From: Methylomonas methanica MC09
GTDB lineage: Bacteria; Pseudomonadota; Gammaproteobacteria; Methylococcales; Methylomonadaceae
Reading direction: 5' to 3'
NCBI RefSeq assembly: GCF_000214665.1
Contig: NC_015572.1
Location: forward strand, 496,001-560,000
DNA: 64,000 bases
A model generated the notes under the pieces. That model was not told where the DNA came from and searched no databases. It saw only the letters and a program-made list of their open reading frames with translations. The translations under genes and the position numbers were made by a program. This document shows, piece by piece, positions 9,115-17,982 of the stretch; the stretch's first letter is position 1; the number at the start of each line of letters is the position of its first letter.

Positions 9115-9123
9115 GGCGTTATT

Positions 9124-9276
9124 TTAACTGGCGCCAGTCAATAGAAACACGCCCCAAATCACGACTACCACGGTCAGATCTTCTATTCGATTAATGGCAA
9201 ATTGCCGGTATTGCCGGCTGCGCATGGCAATTTGATTGGCTTTTTGATCTTTCATATGAACGGACTGTTGCAGCAT
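9124..9276 (-). CDS. Small tail-anchored membrane protein, 50 residues
   Basis: A short frame with a strong AGGAG ribosome site 8 bases before its ATG (9276). The translation starts MLQQSVHMKDQKANQ, has a basic middle segment rich in arginine (MRSRQYRQFAINR), and closes with one hydrophobic helix (VVVVIWGVFLL) and a short GAS tail. The topology, charged N-terminus in and single C-terminal helix, is that of a tail-anchored microprotein. It ends 9 bases before the next minus-strand gene begins and is divergent from the copper-type TonB receptor. No family recognised. Confidence 0.55.
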   Translation of the reverse strand: MLQQSVHMKDQKANQIAMRSRQYRQFAINRIEDLTVVVVIWGVFLLTGAS

Positions 9277-9592
9277 GACGAATTCTCCTAATGTTTTTCC
9301 CTCTTAAAATGCGGATTTTCGGGTTCGGGCAGGCTATTTCGAGGGGAGATAAGCGGCCACTAAAATGTTTCTTTTTTGTTTTTTGTAAGTATATATGAAA
9401 ACAAATAAAGAACAAGTTGTGTGTAAAATTTTCTGCGTTGTAGGAAAGGGCGGTCGGATGAAGGGAAATGCCTTATTTATACTGTGGTAAATAACACAGT
9501 TTTAAAAAGTGTTGAGAAGGCTCTCTTGTTTATGTAATTAATATATTATGGTTTTCTTAATCTGGTATTCGTCTTGCTGGAATTATTGATTA
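9277..9592. promoter_or_regulatory. Divergent intergenic region with inverted repeat
   Basis: AT-rich region between the small membrane gene (-) and the TonB receptor (+). It contains an inverted repeat ACTGTG (9481-9486) / CACAGT (9495-9500) with an 8-base AT-rich spacer, about 95 bases upstream of the receptor start, which could be a dyad operator. No certain promoter boxes; regulation by copper is only inferred from the receptor. Confidence 0.35.
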
Positions 9593-12019
9593 GTGAAATT
9601 TTCCGTTTTCAGCATCAAGCAAAGGCAAAAAATGAAGAGACCTATCCCCGACCATGCACTTTTACTACTCGGAAAAAAACTTGTTGGTATGAGCAAGGGC
9701 CAACGGGTGCAAGGAATAGCGGCAGGGGTATTGCCGTTATGTCTGGCGGTTCCTGCAATCGCCGACGACAGTCCGTTGGATCAAGCAACCGAAGAGCCTG
9801 TTGTACTGGAAAAGGTCATCGTTACCGATAAATTTCCTTCCGTCAGGGCTTTAAGCACCTCTGAAATGGAAGCGGATATTGTTACCAGTAAACGGGCCGC
9901 AATCAGCGATACCGCCAAATTATTGGAAGATACCCCGGGCGTGAGCCTGTATGGTGCGGGCGGTGTATCGAGTTTGCCGGTCATTCATGGCCTTAACGAT
10001 GATAGGGTCAGAATCGACATTAACGGCATGACGATCACCTCGGCTTGCGCTAACCATATGAATCCCCCGCTCTCTTATATCGACCGCAGCAATATCGGCA
10101 AGATCACTATATTGTCAGGCGTGACGCCTGTGAGTCTGGGCGGCGACAGTATCGGCGGAACGATTTCCGTGTCGACTCCGGAGCCGGTATTTGCCGAGCC
10201 GGGCAAGGATATTCTGATAGATGGCAGCGTGTCGGCGTTTTACCGCAGTAACGGCGATGCGTTTGGCGGCAGTATCGCCGCCGGGGTGGCGACGGACAAA
10301 GTCAGATTGGACTATACCGGCTCGCACACCGAAAGCATGAATTACAGGGACGGTACGGGCGATGTGGTGAAATCCACATCCTATGTCAATCAGAACCACT
10401 CTGCGGCTTTGTCGCTTAAATTTGACCATCATTTGCTGATCATTCGCGGCGGGCAGCAGCACCAGCCGTTTCAGGGGTTTCCCAATCAGCGGATGGATTT
10501 GACTAATAACGACAGTATTTTTGGCAATATCACGCACAAGGGCGATTTTGACTGGGGTACGCTGGAAAGCAGGTTTTACTTCGAAAGCACCCAGCACAGC
10601 ATGGATATTACCGGAGACAGGCACAATCAATTCCTTAACGCGGCGGGCGGTGGCGTGTTCTCACCGCCCAACGATCGAATGCCGATGGAAGCGCACGGTC
10701 GAAATCTGGGCTATAAAATTCAAGCTGAAATCCCGTTTAGTGAGCGGGATACTTTTCGTGTCGGCAACGAGTTTCACAGTAATAAGATTAACGACTATTG
10801 GTCGCCGGTGCATTCCAATACAGGTGCCAACCCGACGACTAATCCTGCTTATTGGATGATGGCGCCGGAGACTTTTTACAACATACATAACGGTGAGCGC
10901 GACCGGGTCGGATTCTTCGGGGAATGGGAGGCCAACTGGACTGCGCAATGGCGAAGTCTGTTGGGCTTGCGTTACGACCATACCGCAATGGACACCGGTG
11001 ATGTGCAGCCTTATAACCCGAATCTGCTGGGAGGCGGGAACGTGGCCGGTGCGCAATTGGCTTTAAATGCGGCCAATGCTTTCAATGCGGCCAACCGCGA
11101 ACGAAGTTTCGATACTTTCGATGTCACGGCTTTATTGCAATTTACGCCAAACGACCTGAGCCAGTATGAGTTTGGTTATGCGCGTAAAAATCGCATGCCA
11201 AACTTGTATGAATTGTATACCTGGGGCCGCCGGAACATGGATATGGCGATGATCGGCTGGGCTGGCGATGGTAACGGTTATATCGGTAATCTGAATTTAA
11301 CCGAAGAAACAGCGCATACCGTTAGTTTTACGGCCGCATTTCACGAACCGAAAAACAATCTTTGGGAATTCAGCGCGACCCCTTATTTCACGTACGTAAA
11401 TAATTATATCGATGCTGACCGCTGTCCGGTGTCGTTGGGCGGCGGCTGTACAGCCGTTGATGCCACCACCGGACTAAATAACCAGACCGGGACTGAGCAG
11501 TTCGTGTATTTGCAATATGCCAACCACGATGCGCGTTTGTGGGGTATGGATGTTTCGGCACGTTCGCAATTGTATAAAGATAAAACCCTGGGTGAGTTTG
11601 CTACCCACACTACCATGAGCTATGTGCGCGGCCAACGTATGGATGGCGGTAATCTATATCATATGATGCCGTTTAATATGAAGCTTAGTCTGGATCACCG
11701 CTTGCACAGCTGGCAAAGCGCGATCGAAATGCAGTTCGTCGATAGCAAGGACCATGTTCAGGCTATCCGTAATGAAACCCGGACGCCGTCTTATATATTG
11801 GTTAATGCCAGAACCGGCTACGAGTGGGGGCCGGTACGGTTGGATGTCGGCGTGGATAACGTTTTGGATAAACAGTATTATCAGCCGTTGGCGGGGGCTT
11901 ATCTTGGAGATCGGTATGGCATGAATCCGAGTGCCAGTTCTTCGGTGACGGTGCCATGGGGCAGAAATATTGCCGGTATGGGGCGCTCGGCGTTTGTCGG
12001 CGTGACTATTAAATACTAA
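9593..12019 (+). CDS. oprC: TonB-dependent outer-membrane copper receptor (OprC/NosA-like)
   Basis: The 808-residue protein has an export-type N-terminus, a plug domain (about 95-200, with DTAKLLEDTPGVSLYGAGGVSSLP) and a 22-strand-type barrel ending in an aromatic-rich KY terminus. The copper site known from Pseudomonas OprC, CxxxM plus HxM, is present: C152-ANH-M156 in the plug and H335-S-M337 in the barrel, with spacing very close to OprC. It should import copper ions across the outer membrane with TonB energy. The first start is GTG (9593); an internal ATG at 9632 would give a more typical signal peptide. It is flanked by two membrane microproteins. Copper specificity is inferred from the motif. 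Confidence 0.88.
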   Translation: MKFSVFSIKQRQKMKRPIPDHALLLLGKKLVGMSKGQRVQGIAAGVLPLCLAVPAIADDSPLDQATEEPVVLEKVIVTDKFPSVRALSTSEMEADIVTSKRAAISDTAKLLEDTPGVSLYGAGGVSSLPVIHGLNDDRVRIDINGMTITSACANHMNPPLSYIDRSNIGKITILSGVTPVSLGGDSIGGTISVSTPEPVFAEPGKDILIDGSVSAFYRSNGDAFGGSIAAGVATDKVRLDYTGSHTESMNYRDGTGDVVKSTSYVNQNHSAALSLKFDHHLLIIRGGQQHQPFQGFPNQRMDLTNNDSIFGNITHKGDFDWGTLESRFYFESTQHSMDITGDRHNQFLNAAGGGVFSPPNDRMPMEAHGRNLGYKIQAEIPFSERDTFRVGNEFHSNKINDYWSPVHSNTGANPTTNPAYWMMAPETFYNIHNGERDRVGFFGEWEANWTAQWRSLLGLRYDHTAMDTGDVQPYNPNLLGGGNVAGAQLALNAANAFNAANRERSFDTFDVTALLQFTPNDLSQYEFGYARKNRMPNLYELYTWGRRNMDMAMIGWAGDGNGYIGNLNLTEETAHTVSFTAAFHEPKNNLWEFSATPYFTYVNNYIDADRCPVSLGGGCTAVDATTGLNNQTGTEQFVYLQYANHDARLWGMDVSARSQLYKDKTLGEFATHTTMSYVRGQRMDGGNLYHMMPFNMKLSLDHRLHSWQSAIEMQFVDSKDHVQAIRNETRTPSYILVNARTGYEWGPVRLDVGVDNVLDKQYYQPLAGAYLGDRYGMNPSASSSVTVPWGRNIAGMGRSAFVGVTIKY

Positions 12020-12285
12020 TCCGATAGGCAACAACAAATTCTGTTGCAGCCGTGTCGCCGCGAGCGGCACGGTATTCGCCTTAGAAAAACGTATGCCGGT
12101 GAATCTCGGCTTCGCTCACCTCAGACAGGTTTTTGTCCTGCTCGGTATCAAAAGCCTAATCAAATTTCGTAATCATCAATTGTTTCATGTTTCGGGTCAT
12201 AGGCGCGTTGATTATATCAGCGTCGTTATGCCGAAATATGCGAACATTATTTCTAGATCAATCGGTTATATTAACGTATTCCGCT

Positions 12286-12423
12286 TTAAATAGTATGGTT
12301 GCCCAGTACGATATTAAATATCCGCATGACTAATATTGACAGGGGAAAAGATAGGCCCATCAAAAGCGCGGCGTAGCTTACAGTTTTATAAATATCATTA
12401 TTGTCGTTGAGTTTGTTTTTCAT
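12286..12423 (-). CDS. Small membrane protein, 45 residues
   Basis: A short frame on the minus strand downstream of, and converging on, the copper receptor. It starts MKNKLNDNNDIYKTV, then has one long hydrophobic helix containing YAALLMGLSFPLSILVM and ends GNHTI. A GAGAG element lies about 9 bases before the ATG. Charge distribution and the clean single helix support a real membrane microprotein, but no family is recognised. Its promoter would lie in the AT-rich gap toward 12950. Confidence 0.45.
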   Translation of the reverse strand: MKNKLNDNNDIYKTVSYAALLMGLSFPLSILVMRIFNIVLGNHTI

Positions 12424-12948
12424 AAATAGTTACTCTCGGATATTAACAATAAAAGCACTTTAGGAAGCAGTGTGGTTTAGTTCTATCGGCACGGTTGATT
12501 AATGTTGATAGCCGCCTATGCATGATAATGTCCGCCGTCTTCGTCCTCGTCCTCGGCCGATAGAGAGGATAAGAACAGAAAACTCGCAAAATGCTATGAC
12601 GGGTTCGGACATAAAAAACATCTGCCTACGCGCTGATTAGGGTAGGGTAAATTTTACTGGCGTGTCCTTAAAAACATATGAATTTTTGATTATGATTTGA
12701 TTAAGATTGCTGAAGATAGTTAACGCAATTTTTTATTACTGTGGATAAAAAATATTAAGCGCTAAGTTTTGTTTTTTCGCCAACGCGGATGTTTCCCAAG
12801 ACGGTTATATGCCCAACGCTTGAATGTAGAGGATGAAAAATGAAGATTGGGATAATGTAGGCGAGCATAGGCAATTAATCGGCCTTAAGCTGTTGTTAAT
12901 ATATAATGCATTGAAATTTATAATATTTAATCATTAGCGGAAGCCGTT
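12424..12948. other. AT-rich intergenic region
   Basis: No convincing gene. A short minus-strand frame around 12520-12590 would encode a hydrophobic stretch followed by an acidic/histidine tail (AEDEDEDGGHYHA) but has a stop and no start codon upstream. The region probably carries promoters for the flanking divergent genes; none can be assigned with confidence. Confidence 0.5.
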
Positions 12949-13998
12949 ATGTTTTTTGGGTCGGATAATTGGGCTGGGGCTCACCCCGTCATTGCACGGC
13001 GTCTTTCAGAGGAAGCGGATGGTTTTTCCGCGCCTTACGGTGCCAGCGAGCTGGATCGACAGGTTGAGCAAAAATTTAATGAACTCTTTGAGCGAGAGGT
13101 TGCGGTTTTCTTTGTAGGGACGGGAACTGCGGCGAATGCCCTGGCGCTGGCTGCGGTGAATCGGCCGGGGGGCGTTACTTTTTGCCATAGAGAAGCGCAT
13201 TTGATTGAGGATGAATGCGGTGCGCCGGAGTTTTTTACCCATGGCGCCCGTCTTGCGCCGGTGGATGGCGAAGACGGCAAAATCGACCCGCACAATCTAA
13301 TGACCGAGATCAAGCGCTTCCCGCCGGGATTTGTTCACACCGGGCAACCCATGGCGATATCGATCACCCAGGCCACGGAAATCGGCACCCTTTACCGGCC
13401 GGAAGAAATCCTGGCGATTGCAAGTATCGCCAAAGATAAGCAACTGCCTTTACATATGGACGGGGCGCGTTTTGCCAATGCGCTGGTGGCCTTAAATTGT
13501 TCGCCGGCGGAGTTGAGCTGGAAACTCGGCGTCGATATTGTCTCGTTCGGGGCCACCAAAAACGGCTGCTGGTGCGCCGAAGCGCTGGTGTTCATGCAAC
13601 CCGACATGGCCAAGGATTTACCCTTTATCCGCAAGCGGGCCGCGCAACTTTTTTCCAAAACCCGTTTTATCGCCAGTCAGTTTGACGCGTATTTGACGGA
13701 CGACCTTTGGCTGTCTCTGGCGCGGCATGCCAACGATATGGGGCAACGCCTGCAAAACGGTATCCGGTCTTCCCGGCACGCTCGTTTGGCTTGGGAGGCT
13801 GAGACCAATGAGGTTTTTTGCATCATGGAAACAGACAGGGCGGAGAGTCTTCAGGAGCAAGGCGCCATTTTTTATCCCTGGAACCCACCCCACTCAAAAC
13901 TCGCACTGCTGGAGGAAAATGAAGTTTTGTTACGCTTGGTAACCAGTTTTGCCACCCAAGAGGCTCAGGTGGATCAATTTATCGATATCTTGGGTTGA
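12949..13998 (+). CDS. ltaE: Low-specificity threonine aldolase / beta-eliminating lyase
   Basis: A PLP enzyme of the aspartate aminotransferase fold I that splits L-threonine or allo-threonine into glycine and acetaldehyde. The 349-residue protein has the N-terminal FGSDNWAGAHP, the cofactor-stacking H80 region, MDGARFANA, and SFGATKNG with the Schiff-base lysine K204. Length is normal. It is preceded by a long non-coding gap and followed by a convergent signalling gene, so it is probably transcribed alone. Exact substrate stereo-preference cannot be read from the sequence. Confidence 0.9.
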   Translation: MFFGSDNWAGAHPVIARRLSEEADGFSAPYGASELDRQVEQKFNELFEREVAVFFVGTGTAANALALAAVNRPGGVTFCHREAHLIEDECGAPEFFTHGARLAPVDGEDGKIDPHNLMTEIKRFPPGFVHTGQPMAISITQATEIGTLYRPEEILAIASIAKDKQLPLHMDGARFANALVALNCSPAELSWKLGVDIVSFGATKNGCWCAEALVFMQPDMAKDLPFIRKRAAQLFSKTRFIASQFDAYLTDDLWLSLARHANDMGQRLQNGIRSSRHARLAWEAETNEVFCIMETDRAESLQEQGAIFYPWNPPHSKLALLEENEVLLRLVTSFATQEAQVDQFIDILG

Positions 13999-14052
13999 GG
14001 TTAATCTGGCATTTAGAGGGGGGGCGGTTAAACGTAGCGACCGAATTTGTCG

Positions 14053-17000
14053 TTATTCAGTATAGTCGGTGTAGTGCTGCCCGGTTTCTCGAAATGAGGT
14101 GATATAAATGTAGCTGGTTCGAGGATCCTGGGCCAGTTCCATTAGGCTGAATCGATGCCGGCATTGATTCGGAAAAACAATGTGGTTGAGTTCGTCGCCT
14201 ATTTCGCGGAAGCCCATGCTCCATTCCGGAAACAACCGGTGGTATTCGCTACCTTGTGTTATAAGGTTGAAGTTACAGTGGCGCGGATCCCGTTGGATAT
14301 GCTCCGACAACGCCAATACTTTTTGCTTGTCTCCCTCCAGATATTGCATGAAATAACCGTCCTGGTGCAACAGGCAGCCGGTTATTCCCCGGCTGCAATT
14401 TGCTAAACGGGTTTGCTCCAATAATGCAGCGATCTGTTTTTTTTCCAGTTTAGTCGTGGCCTGACTGGAATAGAGCAGGAAAAAAAGTGGCGGCTCATAA
14501 GGCTCCGGGTCATTTTTAAAGCTTTGCTCGACGGCCTCAATAAACTGATGTTTTTCCAAGGGCCGATAAAATAGATAGCCTTGTACGAAGTCGCAACCGA
14601 AGTTACGCAGTTCCAGCAATTGTTCAGGGTTTTCCACGCCTTCGGCTATCATTTTTACACCTACGGCACGGCCCAGTCCTATGACGGCTTTAACGACTGC
14701 CCGGCTTTCCGGGTGGTGTTCAATGCCGTCGATAAATGCCTTGTCGATTTTTAGAACATCGACCGGCAGTTTGGTTAATTGCGCCAAGGACGAATAACCG
14801 GTGCCAAAGTCGTCGATGGCGACCCGAAATCCTAAATCAGCCAGACTGCGTAACACTCTCAGGTTAGTGTCAATGTCCGCCATCACCGCCGTTTCCGTGA
14901 TTTCCAACAGAATACGAGCGGGATCGCAGGCATGGGTTTTGATTATGGCCTTAATTTCGGACAGCAGGTTTTTTTCGTTCAACTGTCTGGCGGAGATATT
15001 CACGGAAATATAAGCCGGCGCCAATTCCCCCCAACGGCTTCGCCAGTCGGCTTCTGCTTGGCAGGCCTGGGCAAACACCCAGCTGCCTATGGGGACAATG
15101 CTGCCGGTCATTTCAGCAATCGGAATAAACAGGGCGGGTGAAACCGGTCCTTCGGCGGGATGCCAGCGCAGCAACATTTCGGCGCCGACGATACGGGTGC
15201 TAAGCGTGTCGACGATGGGTTGAAAGCGCACGGACAATTCATCCCGCTCCATCGCCAAGCGCAAGCCGTTGGAAATCGACAGTTTTTTGCGGACTTTCTC
15301 TTCCAAGCTCGCGCTAAAAAAATGCCAGCCGTTCCGGCCTTGTTGTTTAACTTCGTTCATGGCGGTATCGGCGGCGCGTAACATGTCGTCCGCAGAATGG
15401 GTTGAACCGTGGCCAACCGCAATGCCTATGCTGGCGCTCAGATACATTTGCCGGCCGTTCAGCTCAAACGGCTGGCATAGAGTGTAATTAATACGTTCGG
15501 CCAAGGCGGAAATCGAGGTGGGTTGTTCCAATTGTTCGCAGAGGATGACGAATTCGTCGCTCGATACTCGGGCAACGGTATCGCCGGGTCGCACCATGTC
15601 TATGAGCTGATTGCCGACTGTTTTTAATACTTGATCGCCGGTTTTGTGGCTGTAGGTGTCGTTTATCAATTTGAAGTCATCCAAATCAACAAATAATAAA
15701 GCTAAGCCCAGACCCTGTCGGCGACTGCGTTGCAGAGCATGAGTCAGTCTGTCGTGGATCAGATTACGGTTCGGTAGTCCCGTCAGTTCGTCGTGGGTGG
15801 CCTGCCACAATAAATCGACTTGTTTGTTTTTTTGTGCGGAGATGTCTCTCAAGGTGGCAACCAGTATCCATTGGTCGCCGTTACGAAATTTGCCGATCGA
15901 GGCTTCCAGGGGAAAAAACGTGCCGTCTTTTCGGTAACCGGTTACTTCCCCGCGTTGCGACATGGGACGTTCGGTTTCCTCGCTTTGCACAAAGCCTTTG
16001 ATCATTTCCGCATGCCGTTGGCGCAAGTGAGGCGGTACCAGTAAATGCACGGACATGCCGCGCATTTCCTCGGAATTGTAGCCGAACAATGTGCCTGTAT
16101 TAGGGTTGGCTTCATGAATAATCCCGTTTTCGTCGGTAGCCAAAATGGCCATGTCGGCAAGGGAAAGAATTTGATGAGTTGTATTCAGTTTACGCAGGCT
16201 GCTTTCCGCCTCAGCATTGACTTGTTCCAGTAGCGATGCGGAAAGCGCCGCGTCCCGATCGGTTATTGCTTGATGTTGGTAACGATTGGGTATTTCCGGG
16301 GGGGTGTTACCGAAACGCTCGATTATGCTGAAGCTGCCGTCTCGGTTGCTGCGCGCTAAAAAAGTATTGACGCAGGCGTGATGGGTTTTGGCATCCATTT
16401 GTACCCAGCCTTGCGGCGCCAGAATACTGGTGTTTTCCAATGCCTCAAGCAGCGCGGAGGCATCCGTTTGTCCGCAACGTTGCACGGCGTCGGCAAAGGC
16501 ATGCACGCAAACATAGGTGGCTTCGCTGAAGTTGGTAGCCACACCGTTACCGTGCGGCCAAATACCGTTCACGCCCGGCAAGGTGGCCAATTGTTCCAGG
16601 TATTGGTGGTTTTGCGGGGTATCCAGCGACATGAAATAAGTGTTGCTGGAATAAAAGCCTTCGCGTACTTCGGGTAATAATTGCTGTGCCAGGGTTTCGT
16701 CGAAATGCCCCATTACCACAGCCATGTGCTGTTTCAAACCCAGTTCGCTGAAACGGTTAAGCAAGGCAATTTGGTCGACCCCGGCAAAATACGGTACAAA
16801 TACATCGGCCCCCGAGCGTGCCACTTTTTGCAATAAGTGTTCGATATCGTCCGCATCGGCGTTGATGGGCAGATAATCTTCGCCGACGACATCGCCGTCT
16901 AAGCGGCTAAGCGCCTGTTTTGCGGCATCTATCGAGCCGCGGGGCCATTCGTAGTTACTGCCGGCGAAATACATTTTCAAACCATAGCGTGTTGCCATGG

Positions 17001-17415
17001 CAGGAATCATTTTGTCGATCTGTTGGTTAGGCAGGGCGGCAAAATTGAAAAAATAACGGCTGAAAATACTGCCTTCGTAAAATGAAAAGTTTAAGTAGGG
17101 AATGCGTAAAGGCTCTGCTACTTGGTGTGCAACGGCAATCCGCGAATTGGAAAGCAAGTTGCCTATGATGGCTACGCAGTGGTGGTTTTGTACCAAACGT
17201 AAAGCCGCGGGAACCGCCGTACCCGGCAGGCTGCCGTCGTCTTCGATGATGAGTTCCAGTTTTTTGCCTAACAGCCCGCCCTGCTGATTGATTTCGTTAC
17301 AGGCAATCTGCGCCGCCCGAACAATTTCGGGGCCATACATACCCACCAAACCGGTCAATGGCGGCATTAGGCCCAAGCGGATGCTTTGGTTGGATTGATG
17401 ATCTGGCACTGTCAC
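14053..17415 (-). CDS. AmiC-like ligand domain / PAS / GGDEF / EAL / BLUF signalling protein
   Basis: An 1120-residue multi-sensor c-di-GMP protein. Residues about 10-375 resemble the amide/urea type I periplasmic-binding fold (as in AmiC), but no signal peptide or membrane helix is visible, so it is cytosolic. A PAS domain spans about 410-525. The GGDEF domain (about 540-700) has a degenerate motif SSDEF (618-622), so cyclase activity is unlikely. The EAL domain (about 715-960) reads EML (746-748) and keeps IDDFGTGYSS, K889, E925 and other metal/catalytic positions, so phosphodiesterase activity is plausible. The C-terminal BLUF domain (about 977-1075) has Y982, N1006, Q1024, W1065 and M1067, with the same spacing as AppA. 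The start ATG at 17415 follows a stop-rich region. Confidence 0.9.
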   Translation of the reverse strand: MTVPDHQSNQSIRLGLMPPLTGLVGMYGPEIVRAAQIACNEINQQGGLLGKKLELIIEDDGSLPGTAVPAALRLVQNHHCVAIIGNLLSNSRIAVAHQVAEPLRIPYLNFSFYEGSIFSRYFFNFAALPNQQIDKMIPAMATRYGLKMYFAGSNYEWPRGSIDAAKQALSRLDGDVVGEDYLPINADADDIEHLLQKVARSGADVFVPYFAGVDQIALLNRFSELGLKQHMAVVMGHFDETLAQQLLPEVREGFYSSNTYFMSLDTPQNHQYLEQLATLPGVNGIWPHGNGVATNFSEATYVCVHAFADAVQRCGQTDASALLEALENTSILAPQGWVQMDAKTHHACVNTFLARSNRDGSFSIIERFGNTPPEIPNRYQHQAITDRDAALSASLLEQVNAEAESSLRKLNTTHQILSLADMAILATDENGIIHEANPNTGTLFGYNSEEMRGMSVHLLVPPHLRQRHAEMIKGFVQSEETERPMSQRGEVTGYRKDGTFFPLEASIGKFRNGDQWILVATLRDISAQKNKQVDLLWQATHDELTGLPNRNLIHDRLTHALQRSRRQGLGLALLFVDLDDFKLINDTYSHKTGDQVLKTVGNQLIDMVRPGDTVARVSSDEFVILCEQLEQPTSISALAERINYTLCQPFELNGRQMYLSASIGIAVGHGSTHSADDMLRAADTAMNEVKQQGRNGWHFFSASLEEKVRKKLSISNGLRLAMERDELSVRFQPIVDTLSTRIVGAEMLLRWHPAEGPVSPALFIPIAEMTGSIVPIGSWVFAQACQAEADWRSRWGELAPAYISVNISARQLNEKNLLSEIKAIIKTHACDPARILLEITETAVMADIDTNLRVLRSLADLGFRVAIDDFGTGYSSLAQLTKLPVDVLKIDKAFIDGIEHHPESRAVVKAVIGLGRAVGVKMIAEGVENPEQLLELRNFGCDFVQGYLFYRPLEKHQFIEAVEQSFKNDPEPYEPPLFFLLYSSQATTKLEKKQIAALLEQTRLANCSRGITGCLLHQDGYFMQYLEGDKQKVLALSEHIQRDPRHCNFNLITQGSEYHRLFPEWSMGFREIGDELNHIVFPNQCRHRFSLMELAQDPRTSYIYITSFRETGQHYTDYTE

Positions 17416-17499
17416 TAAGGGGTTTGATTAAGTGTTTTAGATAAACTGGATCATTAACTAAGTTTTTTTGTGGGGAAATTAAATACACCCAATTAGGCC

Positions 17500-17982
17500 T
17501 TAAAGCAAGCCACTTAACCAGAGTCTGAGTCTTAGGCCCCATTCGCTGGTATAACCGGCGCTGGTAAAGACGATATGGCCTTGGCCGTTCAGGAAAAACA
17601 GAGCAGGTACCGCTTGTACGCCGTATTGTTGGCTTATGCCGCCATCCTGGTCGTTTACCGCTGTCCATTCGAGTTTATTTTTATGCAAATACTCGGCGAG
17701 TTGCCGATCGTTGCCGGAGCGTACCGCGATGGTGATGCCGGGGATATCTCGCAATACTGCGCTAATGTTGCCTTGCATACCGCGGCAGACGCCGCACCAC
17801 TCGGCCCAAAAATAGATAAGGGCCGGACCTTTGGCAACGAGCGGCATGGGATTGCGGTTTGACAGCGTGGTTTGCGCGATCAGGGGCGGTTGGCCCGTCA
17901 CCAAGCCGCGCGTCGCCAAAAATTGTCCGGCAAACACGAATAGCACCGCAAAAATGTAAAACGCCGATTTTTTGAGCATCAT
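17500..17982 (-). CDS. Membrane-anchored thioredoxin-like protein (ScsD/TlpA type)
   Basis: The 160-residue protein has an N-terminal membrane helix or uncleaved signal (AFYIFAVLFVFAGQFLA) and a thioredoxin fold facing the periplasm. The active site is C63-GV-C66 in WAEWCGVC, and the cis-proline loop is QAVPALFFLNG. It resembles ScsD-type protein-disulfide reductases. The ATG at 17982 overlaps the stop of the upstream metallopeptidase gene (ATGA); a longer frame to 18069 would lie wholly within that gene. It likely reduces periplasmic disulfides; partner unknown. Confidence 0.85.
   Translation of the reverse strand: MMLKKSAFYIFAVLFVFAGQFLATRGLVTGQPPLIAQTTLSNRNPMPLVAKGPALIYFWAEWCGVCRGMQGNISAVLRDIPGITIAVRSGNDRQLAEYLHKNKLEWTAVNDQDGGISQQYGVQAVPALFFLNGQGHIVFTSAGYTSEWGLRLRLWLSGLL

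Noticed and set aside
12093..12293. Plus-strand frame after the TonB receptor
   Set aside because: No ribosome site, and it overlaps the better-supported minus-strand microprotein.
12515..12600. Minus-strand frame encoding a hydrophobic stretch then an acidic/histidine tail
   Set aside because: An in-frame stop precedes it and there is no start codon; it is more likely chance, although its position near the copper receptor is suggestive.
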